Of a stretch of 64,000 bases of DNA, positions 53,506 to 62,853 are shown piece by piece. The stretch's first letter is position 1. Each line of letters starts with the position of its first letter. Source of the stretch: Peribacillus simplex NBRC 15720 = DSM 1321 (GTDB taxonomy: Bacteria > Bacillota > Bacilli > Bacillales > DSM-1321); the NCBI RefSeq assembly GCF_002243645.1, contig NZ_CP017704.1, positions 721,501-785,500 of the forward strand, in the 5' to 3' direction. A program made the translations under genes and the position numbers. The notes under the pieces are model-generated. The model saw only the letters and a list, made by a program, of their open reading frames with translations, was not told the DNA's origin and did not search any database.

Positions 53506-54378
53506 TTATTTTTGAACCACGAAGTTCTCCATATATCGATAAATCGCATAAGCTACCCCATTTTCATCATTTTTAAGGGTTGTCGTTGTACAAACAGTTT
53601 TTATGACATCTTTTGCATTTCCCATCGCTACGCTGTATCCAACTTTCTGGAACATGGATAAATCATTGTTGCTGTCCCCGATTGCCATAGCCTTATCTAA
53701 TGAGCCATTCATCAAGAAAGCCAATTTTTCAAGGGCCATTCCTTTTGAAGCTCTTTTACTAGTAATTTCAATGTTGTGATCAGCAGATGAAACAACCATC
53801 AACTCATCAAACTTTTTGAATTGGTTCCAGGCTTCCTCTAATTTCTTTTCATCAAAAGAACATGCTAAAATGTTATAGAATTCTTCCTCCTGTTTTAAGA
53901 TATCATGATAGTTTTCAACTAAAACATATCCAAACTGGTCAAATTGCCTTTCTGCTACTTCAACTAATTCTTTCATATCTGTATTCAAATCTGCGCTTTT
54001 CAAACTTTTAATCTCATTATGAAAATGTTCTCTTCCTTTTTTAAGAGTATAAATGGCTTTATCAGTAAACACTTCGTAATAATAATTCCGTTCATCTAAC
54101 CATTGGAGAATAGATTCGACACGATCTTTAGTTATGGTAATAGAAGAAATGCACTTTGCGCTTTTTGAATGAATGGTTGCGCCATTTGTCCCGATTACAA
54201 ATGGGGAAATCCCGGCTTTTTCACAAATTGTTTGAACGTCAAAATAAGCTCGTCCTGTTGAAATAACTACTTCAAAGCCTCTATCTTGGGCATATTGAAT
54301 CGCCTTTATATTTTCTTCACTAATTTCATTCTGGTCGTTTAATAATGTTCCGTCTAAATCTATCGCAATGAAACTCAT
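53506..54378 (-). CDS. Cof-type HAD-IIB phosphatase
   Basis: A 290-residue cytoplasmic phosphatase. HAD motif I is AIDLDGTLLND at the N-terminus (nucleophile Asp), motif II ISTGRAYFDV, the motif III Lys in SKRASKGMALEKL, and motif IV AIGDSNNDLSMF near the C-terminus. A C2 cap insertion occupies residues 80-200. Family members act on sugar phosphates and similar small molecules. It lies downstream of a DeoR regulator across a small terminator and may belong to the same pathway as the ABC/phosphatase genes. Confidence 0.93.
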   Translation of the reverse strand: MSFIAIDLDGTLLNDQNEISEENIKAIQYAQDRGFEVVISTGRAYFDVQTICEKAGISPFVIGTNGATIHSKSAKCISSITITKDRVESILQWLDERNYYYEVFTDKAIYTLKKGREHFHNEIKSLKSADLNTDMKELVEVAERQFDQFGYVLVENYHDILKQEEEFYNILACSFDEKKLEEAWNQFKKFDELMVVSSADHNIEITSKRASKGMALEKLAFLMNGSLDKAMAIGDSNNDLSMFQKVGYSVAMGNAKDVIKTVCTTTTLKNDENGVAYAIYRYMENFVVQK

Positions 54379-54455
54379 GCTATATAGCTCCTTTTCTCAT
54401 TCAATCTATTAAATTCTCTTTCTAGCTTTTTTACCTGCTATCAATAAATATCTAA

Positions 54456-54479
54456 TCAAAAAAGAGAGTACTCCCTCTT
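54456..54479 (-). terminator. Small terminator after the DeoR gene
   Basis: AGAGGG pairs (one G-U) with CTCTCT around a 4-base loop, then T6 on the minus strand. It may partly separate the HAD/SMR genes from the upstream operon. Confidence 0.5.
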
Positions 54480-54491
54480 CCCTTTTATGGG

Positions 54492-55274
54492 CTATGCTTG
54501 AATCCAATTGACTTCCTCTAATTTTGAATGATTTCTCCATTCCTCTGGAAAGGGTTGCTCGCAGACAATCACATCGACTTTTTCTAGAGGACAAACTTTA
54601 CAAAATGTGTCGACACCAATTTTAGAGTAATCCGTTAGCAATATAACTTGCTTTGATACCTCGACCATCTTGCGTGAAACTAATGTTTCACGTAAATGAT
54701 AATTACTAACCCCACTTTGAATGGAAACACCACCAGCTGAAATGAACGCTTTATCAATATTAAATTGATTTAACATTTGTTCAGTGAGACCGCCGCATAT
54801 AGATTGATGCTTTGGATCAATTTGTCCTCCTAGTAATAGAATTTGTCCTGTAAACTTATTTTGATTGAGCAATTCGGTTAACACAGACGACACAGGAAGA
54901 GAATTGGTTAAAATCGTAATGTCTTTTTTATTTTCAATACACTGGGCAAATTCAAGCATGGTTGTCCCTACATCAATGACAATCACATCTCCGTTAGAAA
55001 TGAGTTCTATTGCTTTTTTCCCAACCTTGATTTTCGCTTCTTGATTCACCGTTGTACGCTGTGTAAATGGAGGCTCCTCAAATTCAAAGACTGTTTTAAT
55101 CGCTCCACCGTAAACCCTCTTTAAAAGTCCTTTTTCCTCTAATATCATCAAATCGCGTCGAATCGTTTCCTCGGAAACATTAAATTGATCAACTAATTCT
55201 ATAACTTTTACTTTTCCCATTTTGTTAAGTTCTTTTAAAATTTCATTCTTTCTTTCTTCGGGCAAAACAGACAT
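54492..55274 (-). CDS. DeoR/GlpR-family regulator
   Basis: A 260-residue repressor. The N-terminal helix-turn-helix is VIELVDQFNVSEETIRRDL with the family's EEKGLLKRVYGGA. The sugar-phosphate-sensing domain, about residues 75-235, has DVIVIDVGTTMLEFA, TILTNSLPV and the AFISAGGVS segment. DeoR-family regulators usually respond to phosphorylated sugars or polyols. It is the last gene of the ABC operon (27 bp after the ATPase) and probably represses it. Confidence 0.93.
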   Translation of the reverse strand: MSVLPEERKNEILKELNKMGKVKVIELVDQFNVSEETIRRDLMILEEKGLLKRVYGGAIKTVFEFEEPPFTQRTTVNQEAKIKVGKKAIELISNGDVIVIDVGTTMLEFAQCIENKKDITILTNSLPVSSVLTELLNQNKFTGQILLLGGQIDPKHQSICGGLTEQMLNQFNIDKAFISAGGVSIQSGVSNYHLRETLVSRKMVEVSKQVILLTDYSKIGVDTFCKVCPLEKVDVIVCEQPFPEEWRNHSKLEEVNWIQA

Positions 55275-55300
55275 ATTTCTCCACCTCGATCATTAATAAT

Positions 55301-56314
55301 TTATAAAATAATGCATTCTTTCTTAGGTACAAGAATTTGAACGCGTGCTCCTTGCTCAAACATTTCCCCACGGTGGTGAAGATAGTCTACATGAAAAGCG
55401 GACTCCTCTGTTTCTACTTCATATCTTAAAACATTCCCTGTCATAGTAATATCTTTAATAAACCCTTTAATTCCCCAGTTTTCTTGTAAATCCAAGCTAT
55501 CCTCAACAACAGAAACTAATTGTAAAACTTCAGGACGAATGGCGACTTCATTCCCTATTAATTCTGTGCTGCGAACAAGTTTATGGAAAACTTCCATATT
55601 ACAAACATTATAATTTCCGATAAATTTTGCAACAAATGTATTGACTGGAGAAGTATAAATTTCTGATGGAGAACCGGATTGTACAACTTTTCCTTTATTC
55701 ATGACAAAAATTCGATCAGACATCGTCATTGCTTCTTCCTGATCATGAGTAACAAAAATAGTTGTAATATCTAATTCTTTCTGTATTCTCTTTAATTCTT
55801 TTTGCAAACTTTTTCTAATCTTAGCATCCAATGCGCTTAACGGCTCATCCAAAAGCAGTACTTTCGGCTCCATGACAAGCGCTCGGGCAAGAGCAACCCT
55901 CTGCTGTTGTCCGCCAGATAACTGATGAGGATAAGACTCTTCTTTTCCTATTAAATCAACCATATCAATCATCTTTTTCACTCTTGAATTAATATTTTTT
56001 ACCTTCTTCATTTTAAGGCCGTACGCGATATTGTCAAAAACGGTCATATTCGGGAAAAGCGCATAAGACTGAAACACCATACCGACTTCACGCTGACGCG
56101 GTGATAAATTAGTAATATCTTTTCCATCAATTAAGATTCTTCCTACATCAACACCTTCAAGCCCCGCAATGGAACGTAATAATGTACTTTTTCCGCATCC
56201 GCTTTGCCCAAGAAGTGTAGCAAATTCTCCTTTTTTTAATGTTAAAGAAATGTTATTTAAAACGACTTGATTTTCATACCCCTTAGTCACTTGATCGATG
56301 GTTACATAGCTCAT
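55301..56314 (-). CDS. ABC transporter ATPase (PotA/FbpC/PhnT-like)
   Basis: A 337-residue ATPase with Walker A GQSGCGKSTLL, Q-loop VFQSYALFPNM, signature LSGGQQQRVALARA, Walker B VLLLDEPLSALDAK and switch His FVTHDQEEA. A shorter C-terminal TOBE region follows from about 240. Its start shares one base with the permease stop. It belongs to the cluster serving polyamine, iron, 2-aminoethylphosphonate and sugar-phosphate importers. Confidence 0.92.
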   Translation of the reverse strand: MSYVTIDQVTKGYENQVVLNNISLTLKKGEFATLLGQSGCGKSTLLRSIAGLEGVDVGRILIDGKDITNLSPRQREVGMVFQSYALFPNMTVFDNIAYGLKMKKVKNINSRVKKMIDMVDLIGKEESYPHQLSGGQQQRVALARALVMEPKVLLLDEPLSALDAKIRKSLQKELKRIQKELDITTIFVTHDQEEAMTMSDRIFVMNKGKVVQSGSPSEIYTSPVNTFVAKFIGNYNVCNMEVFHKLVRSTELIGNEVAIRPEVLQLVSVVEDSLDLQENWGIKGFIKDITMTGNVLRYEVETEESAFHVDYLHHRGEMFEQGARVQILVPKKECIIL

Positions 56315-57186
56315 TATTTTTCACCTTCTAAAGCAGTATTTTTATTACAGTTATGTTTTTTTAAAAATGAAAGAATTCGCTTCTTATTTGACCCGACAGG
56401 ATTTTTTTCGTTTTTAAACGTAAGTTTTAATACAGTCCCCGTTAAAAGTAAAATCATTGAATAATAAGTAATAACAATTGCACTTGTTAAGTGACCACTG
56501 CTGTTTAGTTTGTCGGCAAGATAAATTTGAAGGGTTTCAAATCGGCCCCCGACAAGCAAATTGGCAAAAGCAAACTCACTAAATAAAAGAGCGACTGATA
56601 ATAAGGTAGACACTAAAATACCAGATATAATATTTGGAAACACCACTGTGCGAAATGCCTGGAATTTTGTAGCACCGAGTAATTCAGCTGCATCAACAAG
56701 CTGCACAGCATTAAGCGTACGAAGACTGTTACGAATACCTTGATACATAAATGGCAGAATCGTTATGAAATAAGCACCTATTAAAATCCAGGGTGTTCCG
56801 GCAATTTGAATCGGTCCATCTGAATATACCTTGATTAATCCAACAGCTCCAACAATGGGAGGAATTCCATAAGGAAGCATAGCTGCTGCTTGAAGTAATC
56901 CTTCCCATTTACTGAAATATACCGTGATGATAAAGATAGTCGGAAGCATAATAACAACACTAAGACCTACAGACATGACAATTAAAAACAGCGTTCGTCG
57001 AAAAGCATCAAAAAACCGTTCATCTTGAAATAATTCAATATACCATTTCATTGTATAACTCTCAGGTAAAATGGTATGATCCCATTTACCGGCAATCGAG
57101 AATAAAAATGTTCCTACAAGCGGAATTAATAAATATATAACTAGTAACCCAACAATCACTTTATGAAAAGTCAATGAAGATTTCAT
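56314..57186 (-). CDS. ABC permease, second subunit
   Basis: A 290-residue inner-membrane permease with six TM segments and the EAA loop VDAAELLGATKFQAFRTVVF near residue 167. Its C-terminal tail is unusually basic and Asn-rich (NEKNPVGSNKKRILSFLKKH). It overlaps the preceding permease gene by 4 bases (ATGA). Confidence 0.9.
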   Translation of the reverse strand: MKSSLTFHKVIVGLLVIYLLIPLVGTFLFSIAGKWDHTILPESYTMKWYIELFQDERFFDAFRRTLFLIVMSVGLSVVIMLPTIFIITVYFSKWEGLLQAAAMLPYGIPPIVGAVGLIKVYSDGPIQIAGTPWILIGAYFITILPFMYQGIRNSLRTLNAVQLVDAAELLGATKFQAFRTVVFPNIISGILVSTLLSVALLFSEFAFANLLVGGRFETLQIYLADKLNSSGHLTSAIVITYYSMILLLTGTVLKLTFKNEKNPVGSNKKRILSFLKKHNCNKNTALEGEK

Positions 57187-58121
57187 CGTAAATCCCTCCT
57201 AATGCGGCGCATCATTCGTTCATTGAACCACATCGCCCCTATCATTGTCGCTGCTAGAAGAACTCCCAACGCACTACCTAGCTGTGGCTTTAATGCAACG
57301 TCACTAGCAACTAGTGAGGCAATTTGCAATGACAATAAGTTATAGTTGCTGCCTACTAATGCATAGGCTGTAGCGTAAGCTCCCATCGAATTAGCAAACA
57401 AAATACTGAATGTACCTACAATACTAGGTAAAAGAACTGGAATCCCAATGTGAAGCCAAAATGATAATGTTGATCCTCCTAATAATGAAGAGGCTTCTTT
57501 CCATTGTTTCTTAATTCCTTGATAAGACGGGTAGATGAGCATAATAGCAAGCGGAATTTGAAAATATATATAAACAAGAATGAGGCCTGTCCATGAATAT
57601 AAATTAAAATCCGCAAACACATCCCCACCAATCTTAGAAAAAAGCAACGTAAACAACCCATTGTTTCCAAGTAAAATAATAAATGAAAATGAAAGGGGAA
57701 TCCCCTCAAAGTTCGACGCCATATTGGTAATCATCAGTAAGCGATTTTTTATTTTTTGTGAGAACTTTGTAAACGAATAGGCTACAATGACTGCTACAAT
57801 CACTGAAATTACAGCAGAAATTAAAGAAATGACAAGGCTATTTTGAATGGCTTGTAAGTAAAATTCACTTTTAAATATGGTGATATATTGATTAAGCGTA
57901 ACTTGAATTCCATCGTCTGCATAAAAACTATTTTTAATCATTGCCACTAATGGGCCTATTTCAAATCCAATCACAAACAAAATAAATGGCAGTAAAAGAG
58001 CTAATAAGTAAATTTTTTGTTTTTTTATTTTTCGCAAGACTTCTCGCTCCTCTATGTTCTCTAACAATTTGGGAATTGGTTTAACAGTACGTTCGTTAAA
58101 CCAATTCCAGTCAACCTTCAT
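57183..58121 (-). CDS. ABC permease, first subunit
   Basis: A 312-residue permease with a 35-residue cytoplasmic N-terminal extension (MKVDWNWFNERTVKP) before TM1, and six TM segments. The EAA-like loop is KKQWKEASSLLGGSTLSFWL near residue 210. It follows the phosphatase-like gene by 32 bp. Confidence 0.9.
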   Translation of the reverse strand: MKVDWNWFNERTVKPIPKLLENIEEREVLRKIKKQKIYLLALLLPFILFVIGFEIGPLVAMIKNSFYADDGIQVTLNQYITIFKSEFYLQAIQNSLVISLISAVISVIVAVIVAYSFTKFSQKIKNRLLMITNMASNFEGIPLSFSFIILLGNNGLFTLLFSKIGGDVFADFNLYSWTGLILVYIYFQIPLAIMLIYPSYQGIKKQWKEASSLLGGSTLSFWLHIGIPVLLPSIVGTFSILFANSMGAYATAYALVGSNYNLLSLQIASLVASDVALKPQLGSALGVLLAATMIGAMWFNERMMRRIRRDLR

Positions 58122-58153
58122 TCTTCATTTTAATGTTGAATAGTGTGTCTTTT

Positions 58154-58987
58154 TTAAAGGGTAACTTTTCCTTTCAGACCTGGAAATTGATATGAAATCA
58201 TTTTATCGGACGGCTCAATATTTAAAAGTTCACAAACGAGCGGTGCAAAAGCTAATTGCGGAACCACTTCACTGTAAACGCCAGGCTCACCTTTTGAACT
58301 AATGATAAATAGCGGTACATCACGCTCACCATCAGTTATGCCGCCATGGTTGCCATATTCACTCATGCCATGATCCGATGTAATTAATATGTGGTAACCT
58401 TCTTTGATCCAAATTGGCAAAAGTTGTGCCAACAAGCTTCCCATTTTTAGGATTTGCTCACGATATTCTTTTGATTCCGAGCCAAAAATTTCTCCTTTTA
58501 CATCTACACCGAGCGGATGAATATATAAAAAGTGTGGGTCATACTTTCTACGCAAAGCTTCTGCATCCATTAACACATGACTGTCTGGATAGTCATCGTC
58601 CCAATAAAATTTTCCGTATTGAATAGGATTGGATGTATCTTCTTGCTCACGATCTTCAATAAAATGGAATGGCGCGCGATTATAAAGTTCGCTTACCCAG
58701 TAATAAGATACCGTTCCGTTTCTTAAGCCATTTTCTTTCGTAAGATGAAAGAGACTTTTCTCTGTAGATAAGCGAACGGCTTGATTGGACGTAATTCCGT
58801 TCACTGATGCCGGTGTACCCGTTAGTAACACTTCATATAATGGACGGGAAAGACTTGGGAGTTCCGACTTTACTTTGTAAAGTGCTGCCTGATTTGTTTC
58901 AACTAGATGTTGAATAAATCCAAGTGTCTCACATGCTTTATCATATCTCATACCATCAACAACAATTGCTATTACTTTATTTGACAT
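58154..58987 (-). CDS. Alkaline-phosphatase-superfamily hydrolase in an ABC operon
   Basis: A 277-residue protein with no signal peptide, so probably cytoplasmic. Superfamily metal and nucleophile motifs are present: AIVVDGMRYD near residue 8, a Ser/Thr nucleophile region ELPSLSRPLYEVLLTG near 46, the Asp in IHPLGVDVKGE near 165, and ITSDHGMSEYGNHGG near 212. It is at the short end for nucleotide pyrophosphatase/phosphodiesterase and phosphonoacetate-hydrolase relatives. It overlaps the binding-protein gene by 11 bp and precedes both permease genes, so it most likely acts on the imported compound, a phospho- or phosphono-ester by inference. Confidence 0.8.
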   Translation of the reverse strand: MSNKVIAIVVDGMRYDKACETLGFIQHLVETNQAALYKVKSELPSLSRPLYEVLLTGTPASVNGITSNQAVRLSTEKSLFHLTKENGLRNGTVSYYWVSELYNRAPFHFIEDREQEDTSNPIQYGKFYWDDDYPDSHVLMDAEALRRKYDPHFLYIHPLGVDVKGEIFGSESKEYREQILKMGSLLAQLLPIWIKEGYHILITSDHGMSEYGNHGGITDGERDVPLFIISSKGEPGVYSEVVPQLAFAPLVCELLNIEPSDKMISYQFPGLKGKVTL

Positions 58988-60089
58988 GGACTAACACTTC
59001 TTCTTGCCAAATCTGCGGTAAATTTTTAGCCGTTTCTTCCCAAGCTTTGTAATCTCCAATTGGTTTTGCATTTTTGTACTGTTCTTCTGGAACCATTTTT
59101 TCAGCTACTTCTTTCGGAAGTTCTACATCGCGAATTGGACGGGCAAATCCTTTAGCTAAATTAATTTGTCCTTCATCGCTTAAGATATATTCTCTAGTTG
59201 CCATCGCCGCATGTGGATGCTTTGCAAATTTGTTAATAATAGTTGCGTAGCCGCTTACGACTGAACCTTCAGTTGGAATGGTGACTTCAAATTGATCTCG
59301 GTTAATTTGGTCAGCGTAACCAAGAGCATTGAAATCCCAAACAAGGGCAACTTCCACTTCCCCTTTTTCGATGTTAGCTGGCTTGGCATCAGTTAAGCTA
59401 AGGCGGCCTTGCTTGGCAAGCTTAGCAAAAAAGTCAATTCCTGGTTGGAGATTTGTTTCATCACCGCCGTTAGCGATAGCGGCAGCAAGTACGGCCATTT
59501 GATTCTGTGTACCACGCTGAACATCTCCAACTGTTACTTTATAATCCCCTTTTAATATGTCATCCCAAGATTTAGGCGGGTTATCTACTAATTCTTTATT
59601 AGTAAAGAATGCAATCGTTCCTTGGTAGCCAACAACCCAATCTCCATTGTCATCTTTTGCCCACTCAGGTACCTCGTCCCAATAGGAAGTTTTATATGGC
59701 ATCGTTAATTTTTTTTGTTCCGCGATTGGCCCAAAGGAAATCCCTACATCGCCGATATCAGCTGTTGCACTCTCTCCTTCAGATTCCATTTTGGCAATCT
59801 CTTCGGCACTGGACAAATCTGTATCATTGTGTTTCAATGTATATTTTTTCATCACTTCATTCCAATTTTCTCCCCAGTTAGCCCATGAATCAGGCATACC
59901 GACACTATTAATAGTCCCCTCTTCTTTTGCCTTTGTTTCAATTTCTTTCAAGGTTAACGAACTTGGATCCTTAACCACTGGAGCAGCCTCCTCATTAGTA
60001 GCTCCACAAGCAGCTAATCCCAGTACACTCACTCCTAACATCACAGCTTGAATAGACTTGTAACAATTCTTCTTGAATGTGCGATTCAT
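58977..60089 (-). CDS. Extracellular solute-binding lipoprotein
   Basis: A 370-residue binding protein. The signal peptide (IQAVMLGVSVLGLAAC) ends at lipobox LAAC near residue 28. Mature segments include SVGMPDSWANWGENWNEVMK, TADIGDVGISFGPIAEQKK and a C-terminal FARPIRDVELPKEV, typical of the spermidine/iron/phosphonate-type cluster. The ATG at 60089 is set by GGAGG 8 bases upstream; the frame opens at 60104. First gene of the operon. Confidence 0.9.
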   Translation of the reverse strand: MNRTFKKNCYKSIQAVMLGVSVLGLAACGATNEEAAPVVKDPSSLTLKEIETKAKEEGTINSVGMPDSWANWGENWNEVMKKYTLKHNDTDLSSAEEIAKMESEGESATADIGDVGISFGPIAEQKKLTMPYKTSYWDEVPEWAKDDNGDWVVGYQGTIAFFTNKELVDNPPKSWDDILKGDYKVTVGDVQRGTQNQMAVLAAAIANGGDETNLQPGIDFFAKLAKQGRLSLTDAKPANIEKGEVEVALVWDFNALGYADQINRDQFEVTIPTEGSVVSGYATIINKFAKHPHAAMATREYILSDEGQINLAKGFARPIRDVELPKEVAEKMVPEEQYKNAKPIGDYKAWEETAKNLPQIWQEEVLVHVK

Positions 60090-60104
60090 AAAAAGTGCCT
60101 CCAT

Positions 60105-60394
60105 TTAGTGTGGAATCTTTAATGTTTATTACTGTTTATTACGGTTTAATCATAATCTGAAAACATTAATTCCACATAAACCAAATGTTAAGATTTTGTA
60201 AATCAACTCTTTATTTCTCCAACTCATCAGCTTTTATCTTCATAAGTATTAACAACAGTCCGCAAACAGGATCAAGTATATGCAAGTCTATAAAAGAGAA
60301 TGTGAACAACTTTTATTCAAACATATCACCCTTTTACCTCTCTTTTTAGCTCGTCGTTAACAAAGCTCCCGGTTAGCTAAATAACTTTTCATGC
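60105..60394. other. Promoter region of the ABC/alkaline-phosphatase operon
   Basis: About 290 bp. At 60118-60145 the near-repeats GTTTATTACTGTTTATTACG stand out just before the gene and may be a regulator site. No convincing -35/-10 pair or cre was placed. Confidence 0.35.
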
Positions 60395-60424
60395 AAAAAA
60401 CTCTCTTGATACAAGAGAGTTTTA
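60395..60424. terminator. Terminator hairpin
   Basis: AAACTCTCTTG pairs perfectly with CAAGAGAGTTT around ATA, flanked by A and T runs. It probably ended a gene now lost. Confidence 0.6.
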
Positions 60425-60552
60425 CATAGATCTTATTAAACAGATAGAATTATCAATGTGGCTATAAATAATAATTGTTCTGGGCGGAATTTTCCGTAAG
60501 GTAAATTTTACAGGAATCAGAAAATTACGACAGGGATTCCTTCTTTATAGCT

Positions 60553-60895
60553 CCATGGGCTCAAGCGGAATGGACAGGTTTAATGATGGCTAAGGCGTAT
60601 CATGTCCAAAAAGGTGAAACCAGAACGAAAGTACTTGTTCCAGACTCCGCGCACGGTACAAATCCTGCAAGTGCAAGTGTTGCTGGTTTTCAAACGATCA
60701 CGATCCCATCCGATAAAAATGGATTAGTTAACCTTGAAGAATTAAAGAAACATGTAGGACCTGATACAGCTGCGCTAATGTTGACAAATCCGAATACCCT
60801 TGGACTTTTTGAAAAATAAATTGTGGAAATCGCTAAGGTTGTTCACCGAAGCGGGCAGCTTATTAAACTATGATGGAGCGAATGCCAATACCATT
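60553..60895 (+). pseudogene. gcvPB: Fragment of glycine dehydrogenase subunit 2
   Basis: An internal piece of the glycine-cleavage P protein, second subunit. It reads [20 protein letters not shown], then [20 protein letters not shown] and [17 protein letters not shown], all strongly conserved in the family. A stop follows at 60817-60819. The next codons (EIAKVVHRSGQLI, then a frame change to DGANAN-like sequence before the lysine region) show that it once continued. Both ends are missing. Confidence 0.88.
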
Positions 60896-61113
60896 CCCCA
60901 ATTATAGCGCACACTACTAAACTAACAATTACAATAAAAAAGTCGTTACTCTTCAATGCCATTTCAAGACCAAGAACTAAAACAGCCACACCAATAGCAA
61001 TCATCCGTTTGTTTCATATGATCTGGAATTCTTCTTAACAAAAGCCCAATTAGTGTTCCGAGCACTATACCTATTGCATTAGCTAAACTGCCAAGTAACA
61101 CCAAAATATTCAC
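60895..61113 (-). pseudogene. 5' fragment of a DUF554 membrane protein
   Basis: A GTG at 61113 with AAAGGTG upstream begins VNILVLLGSLANAIGIVLGT, LIGLLLRRIPDHMKQT. A frameshift follows, and then VLVLGLEMALKSNDF and IVIVSLV in other frames. This matches the N-terminal third of YdfK/YqgA-type (DUF554) proteins. It is truncated where it meets the gcvPB fragment. Confidence 0.7.
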
Positions 61114-61783
61114 ACCTTTTCATTCATGAAACAAACAATCTATAACCTTCTTAGAAGGAATTTAACATACAATTAAATCATCCCCATCTCCCAATGAAAA
61201 GGAAGCACTTTTTTACCTTTTCCTGTAAAAATTTCAGTGGAGAAGAAATAAATATAGCGTCATATTTTATTAACTTTAGCTCAATAATTCGTCAATTCCA
61301 CTACCCGAGCAAAGGGCTGAAATTCCTTTCTATTTGTGGATGTTGTTTACATTACATATTCTATCGTGGTCTATTTCAAAATAAACAAAACCCTTATTTT
61401 TAAAGACACTTCCAACCGTGCGCAGAAACCTACTAGTAAAGTTTAGCTTTAAACGCAGCTAAACTTTATTGCTAAACCACAACTTACTTTTCATTTAATT
61501 CAAAAAACTTTAAAAGGTTTTTGCAATGAAAACGAAGATTTTGCTTGATATTTAAACCCAATTTCTTTATTCCAATCACCACTGCACCTACTGAATATGC
61601 GCATAATCTTAAATCTCCTCTCTCCTTACATTAATTAATATAAGGAGGAGGCTCATTTAGCACGCTACTTATAAATCAGAGGTTCTCTTTATTTATTTTC
61701 ACTTTTAAACTTTAAGAATTTCGTTCTAATGAAGGAGAAAATTTTGAATACGTAACATTCGTTCAACCCCTGAAGGGATGCAA
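61114..61783. other. Long intergenic stretch
   Basis: About 670 bp without a recognised gene. Two inverted repeats stand out: AAAGTTTAGCT/AGCTAAACTTT at 61438-61467 and CTCCTTA/TAAGGAG near 61620-61648. A 69-codon open frame at 61194-61403 has no ribosome binding site and no similarity that I recognise. Confidence 0.4.
61438..61467. repeat. Perfect inverted repeat
   Basis: An 11-bp stem with an 8-base loop and no clear T-run on either strand. It may be a weak terminator or a protein site. Confidence 0.45.
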
Positions 61784-61990
61784 CTACATTGTTTCATAGT
61801 TTTTTATTTCAAATTCATTTACGGGCCGATTAATCGATTTACTCAATTTTTTAATAAGCTCTTGGTAATCCTTAGTATCATTTGGATCTATACTTTCTTT
61901 GACGTTTAGTATCTCGTATCGGTCATACTGTTCTGGAATAAGTTTTCCGTCTACTTGGATATAAAGCCTATATTTGATCCTCAGATTCAT
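61784..61990 (-). CDS. Small hypothetical protein
   Basis: A 68-residue soluble protein starting MNLRIKYRLYIQVDGKLIPE. The ATG at 61990 has AAAGGAGA upstream, inside the longer open frame from 62041. It is rich in charged and Tyr residues, with one short beta-hairpin-like start and a helix (DYQELIKKLSKSIN). No family is recognised. Confidence 0.6.
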   Translation of the reverse strand: MNLRIKYRLYIQVDGKLIPEQYDRYEILNVKESIDPNDTKDYQELIKKLSKSINRPVNEFEIKNYETM

Positions 61991-62303
61991 ATTACCATCT
62001 CCTTTACTATCAGTTCGATATAAGGAGCTATTTTCCTGCAAGAATAAATGACCTTATGTGGTGCTCCACTAACTATTCATTTTTATAATCAGAATGATAA
62101 GTAGTTCGTATTATCTCAAAACCACTTATTTTATACATTGTACATTCGCGTTGTGCACACATACCGATAGAAGAATCATTAGGAGGAATTGTTATATATA
62201 CAAGAGAACAACATATACTTTATTGAATTCACCCAACTTTTTTTTGTTCTAACTGCATAAATTGTTCAATACGAAAAAACTAGGGTATCTGGAGGTTTTT
62301 TAA

Positions 62304-62810
62304 ATGAATCATCCCGAGCAAGTATTAGAAATGTATAACTATCACGCGTGGGCAAATGGAGTCATCATCGATCGGTTAAATGAACTTCCACAGCACATTT
62401 ACCATAAGGAAATTCAGAGTGGTTTTTCGTCGGTATCAAAAGTGTTGTCTCACATTTATCTCACAGATTATGCGTGGTTTGACATTATCTCAGGTAAAAG
62501 TATGGATGAAGCAATGGCATCTTCTAATCAATTAAGAGAAGAGGTGGAGAAGAAAAGTATTGAGGAAATGAAAAAAATATTCATAGACCTATTCGAAAGA
62601 AACAAAGCACTTCTGAGTACAGAGGATATGAAAAAGGTAATTGTCGTGGATAACCCATATGCTGGGTTGCTTGAAACTTCCATTTCCGAATCGGTATTAC
62701 ACGTTGTCACTCACGGTTCCTATCATCGCGGCAATATAGCTACCATGTTGCGGCAAATGGGGCACACTTCCGTTATGCAAGATTATGGCCTTTATCTTTA
62801 TTCAAAATAG
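62304..62810 (+). CDS. DinB-family protein
   Basis: A 168-residue four-helix-bundle protein. The three His ligands of the family are in MYNYHAWANGVI, KVLSHIYLTDYAWF and VTHGSYHRGNIATML. Members bind a divalent metal and include DNA-damage-inducible and thiol-transferase enzymes; the function here is unknown. GGAGG lies 9 bases before the ATG. It stands with the small zinc-ribbon-like gene 43 bp downstream. Confidence 0.92.
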   Translation: MNHPEQVLEMYNYHAWANGVIIDRLNELPQHIYHKEIQSGFSSVSKVLSHIYLTDYAWFDIISGKSMDEAMASSNQLREEVEKKSIEEMKKIFIDLFERNKALLSTEDMKKVIVVDNPYAGLLETSISESVLHVVTHGSYHRGNIATMLRQMGHTSVMQDYGLYLYSK

Positions 62811-62853
62811 AACACCAAACTATATACCATTTCCTGAATAGGGGGATGTATCG

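Noticed and set aside
53477..53510. Guanidine-I (ykkC) riboswitch ahead of the SMR pair
   Set aside because: Only 29 bp separate the SMR gene from the HAD gene, which leaves no room for the roughly 100-base aptamer.
61194..61403. 69-codon open frame on the + strand
   Set aside because: No ribosome binding site, random-looking composition with many Phe, Ser and Cys, and no neighbour to support it.
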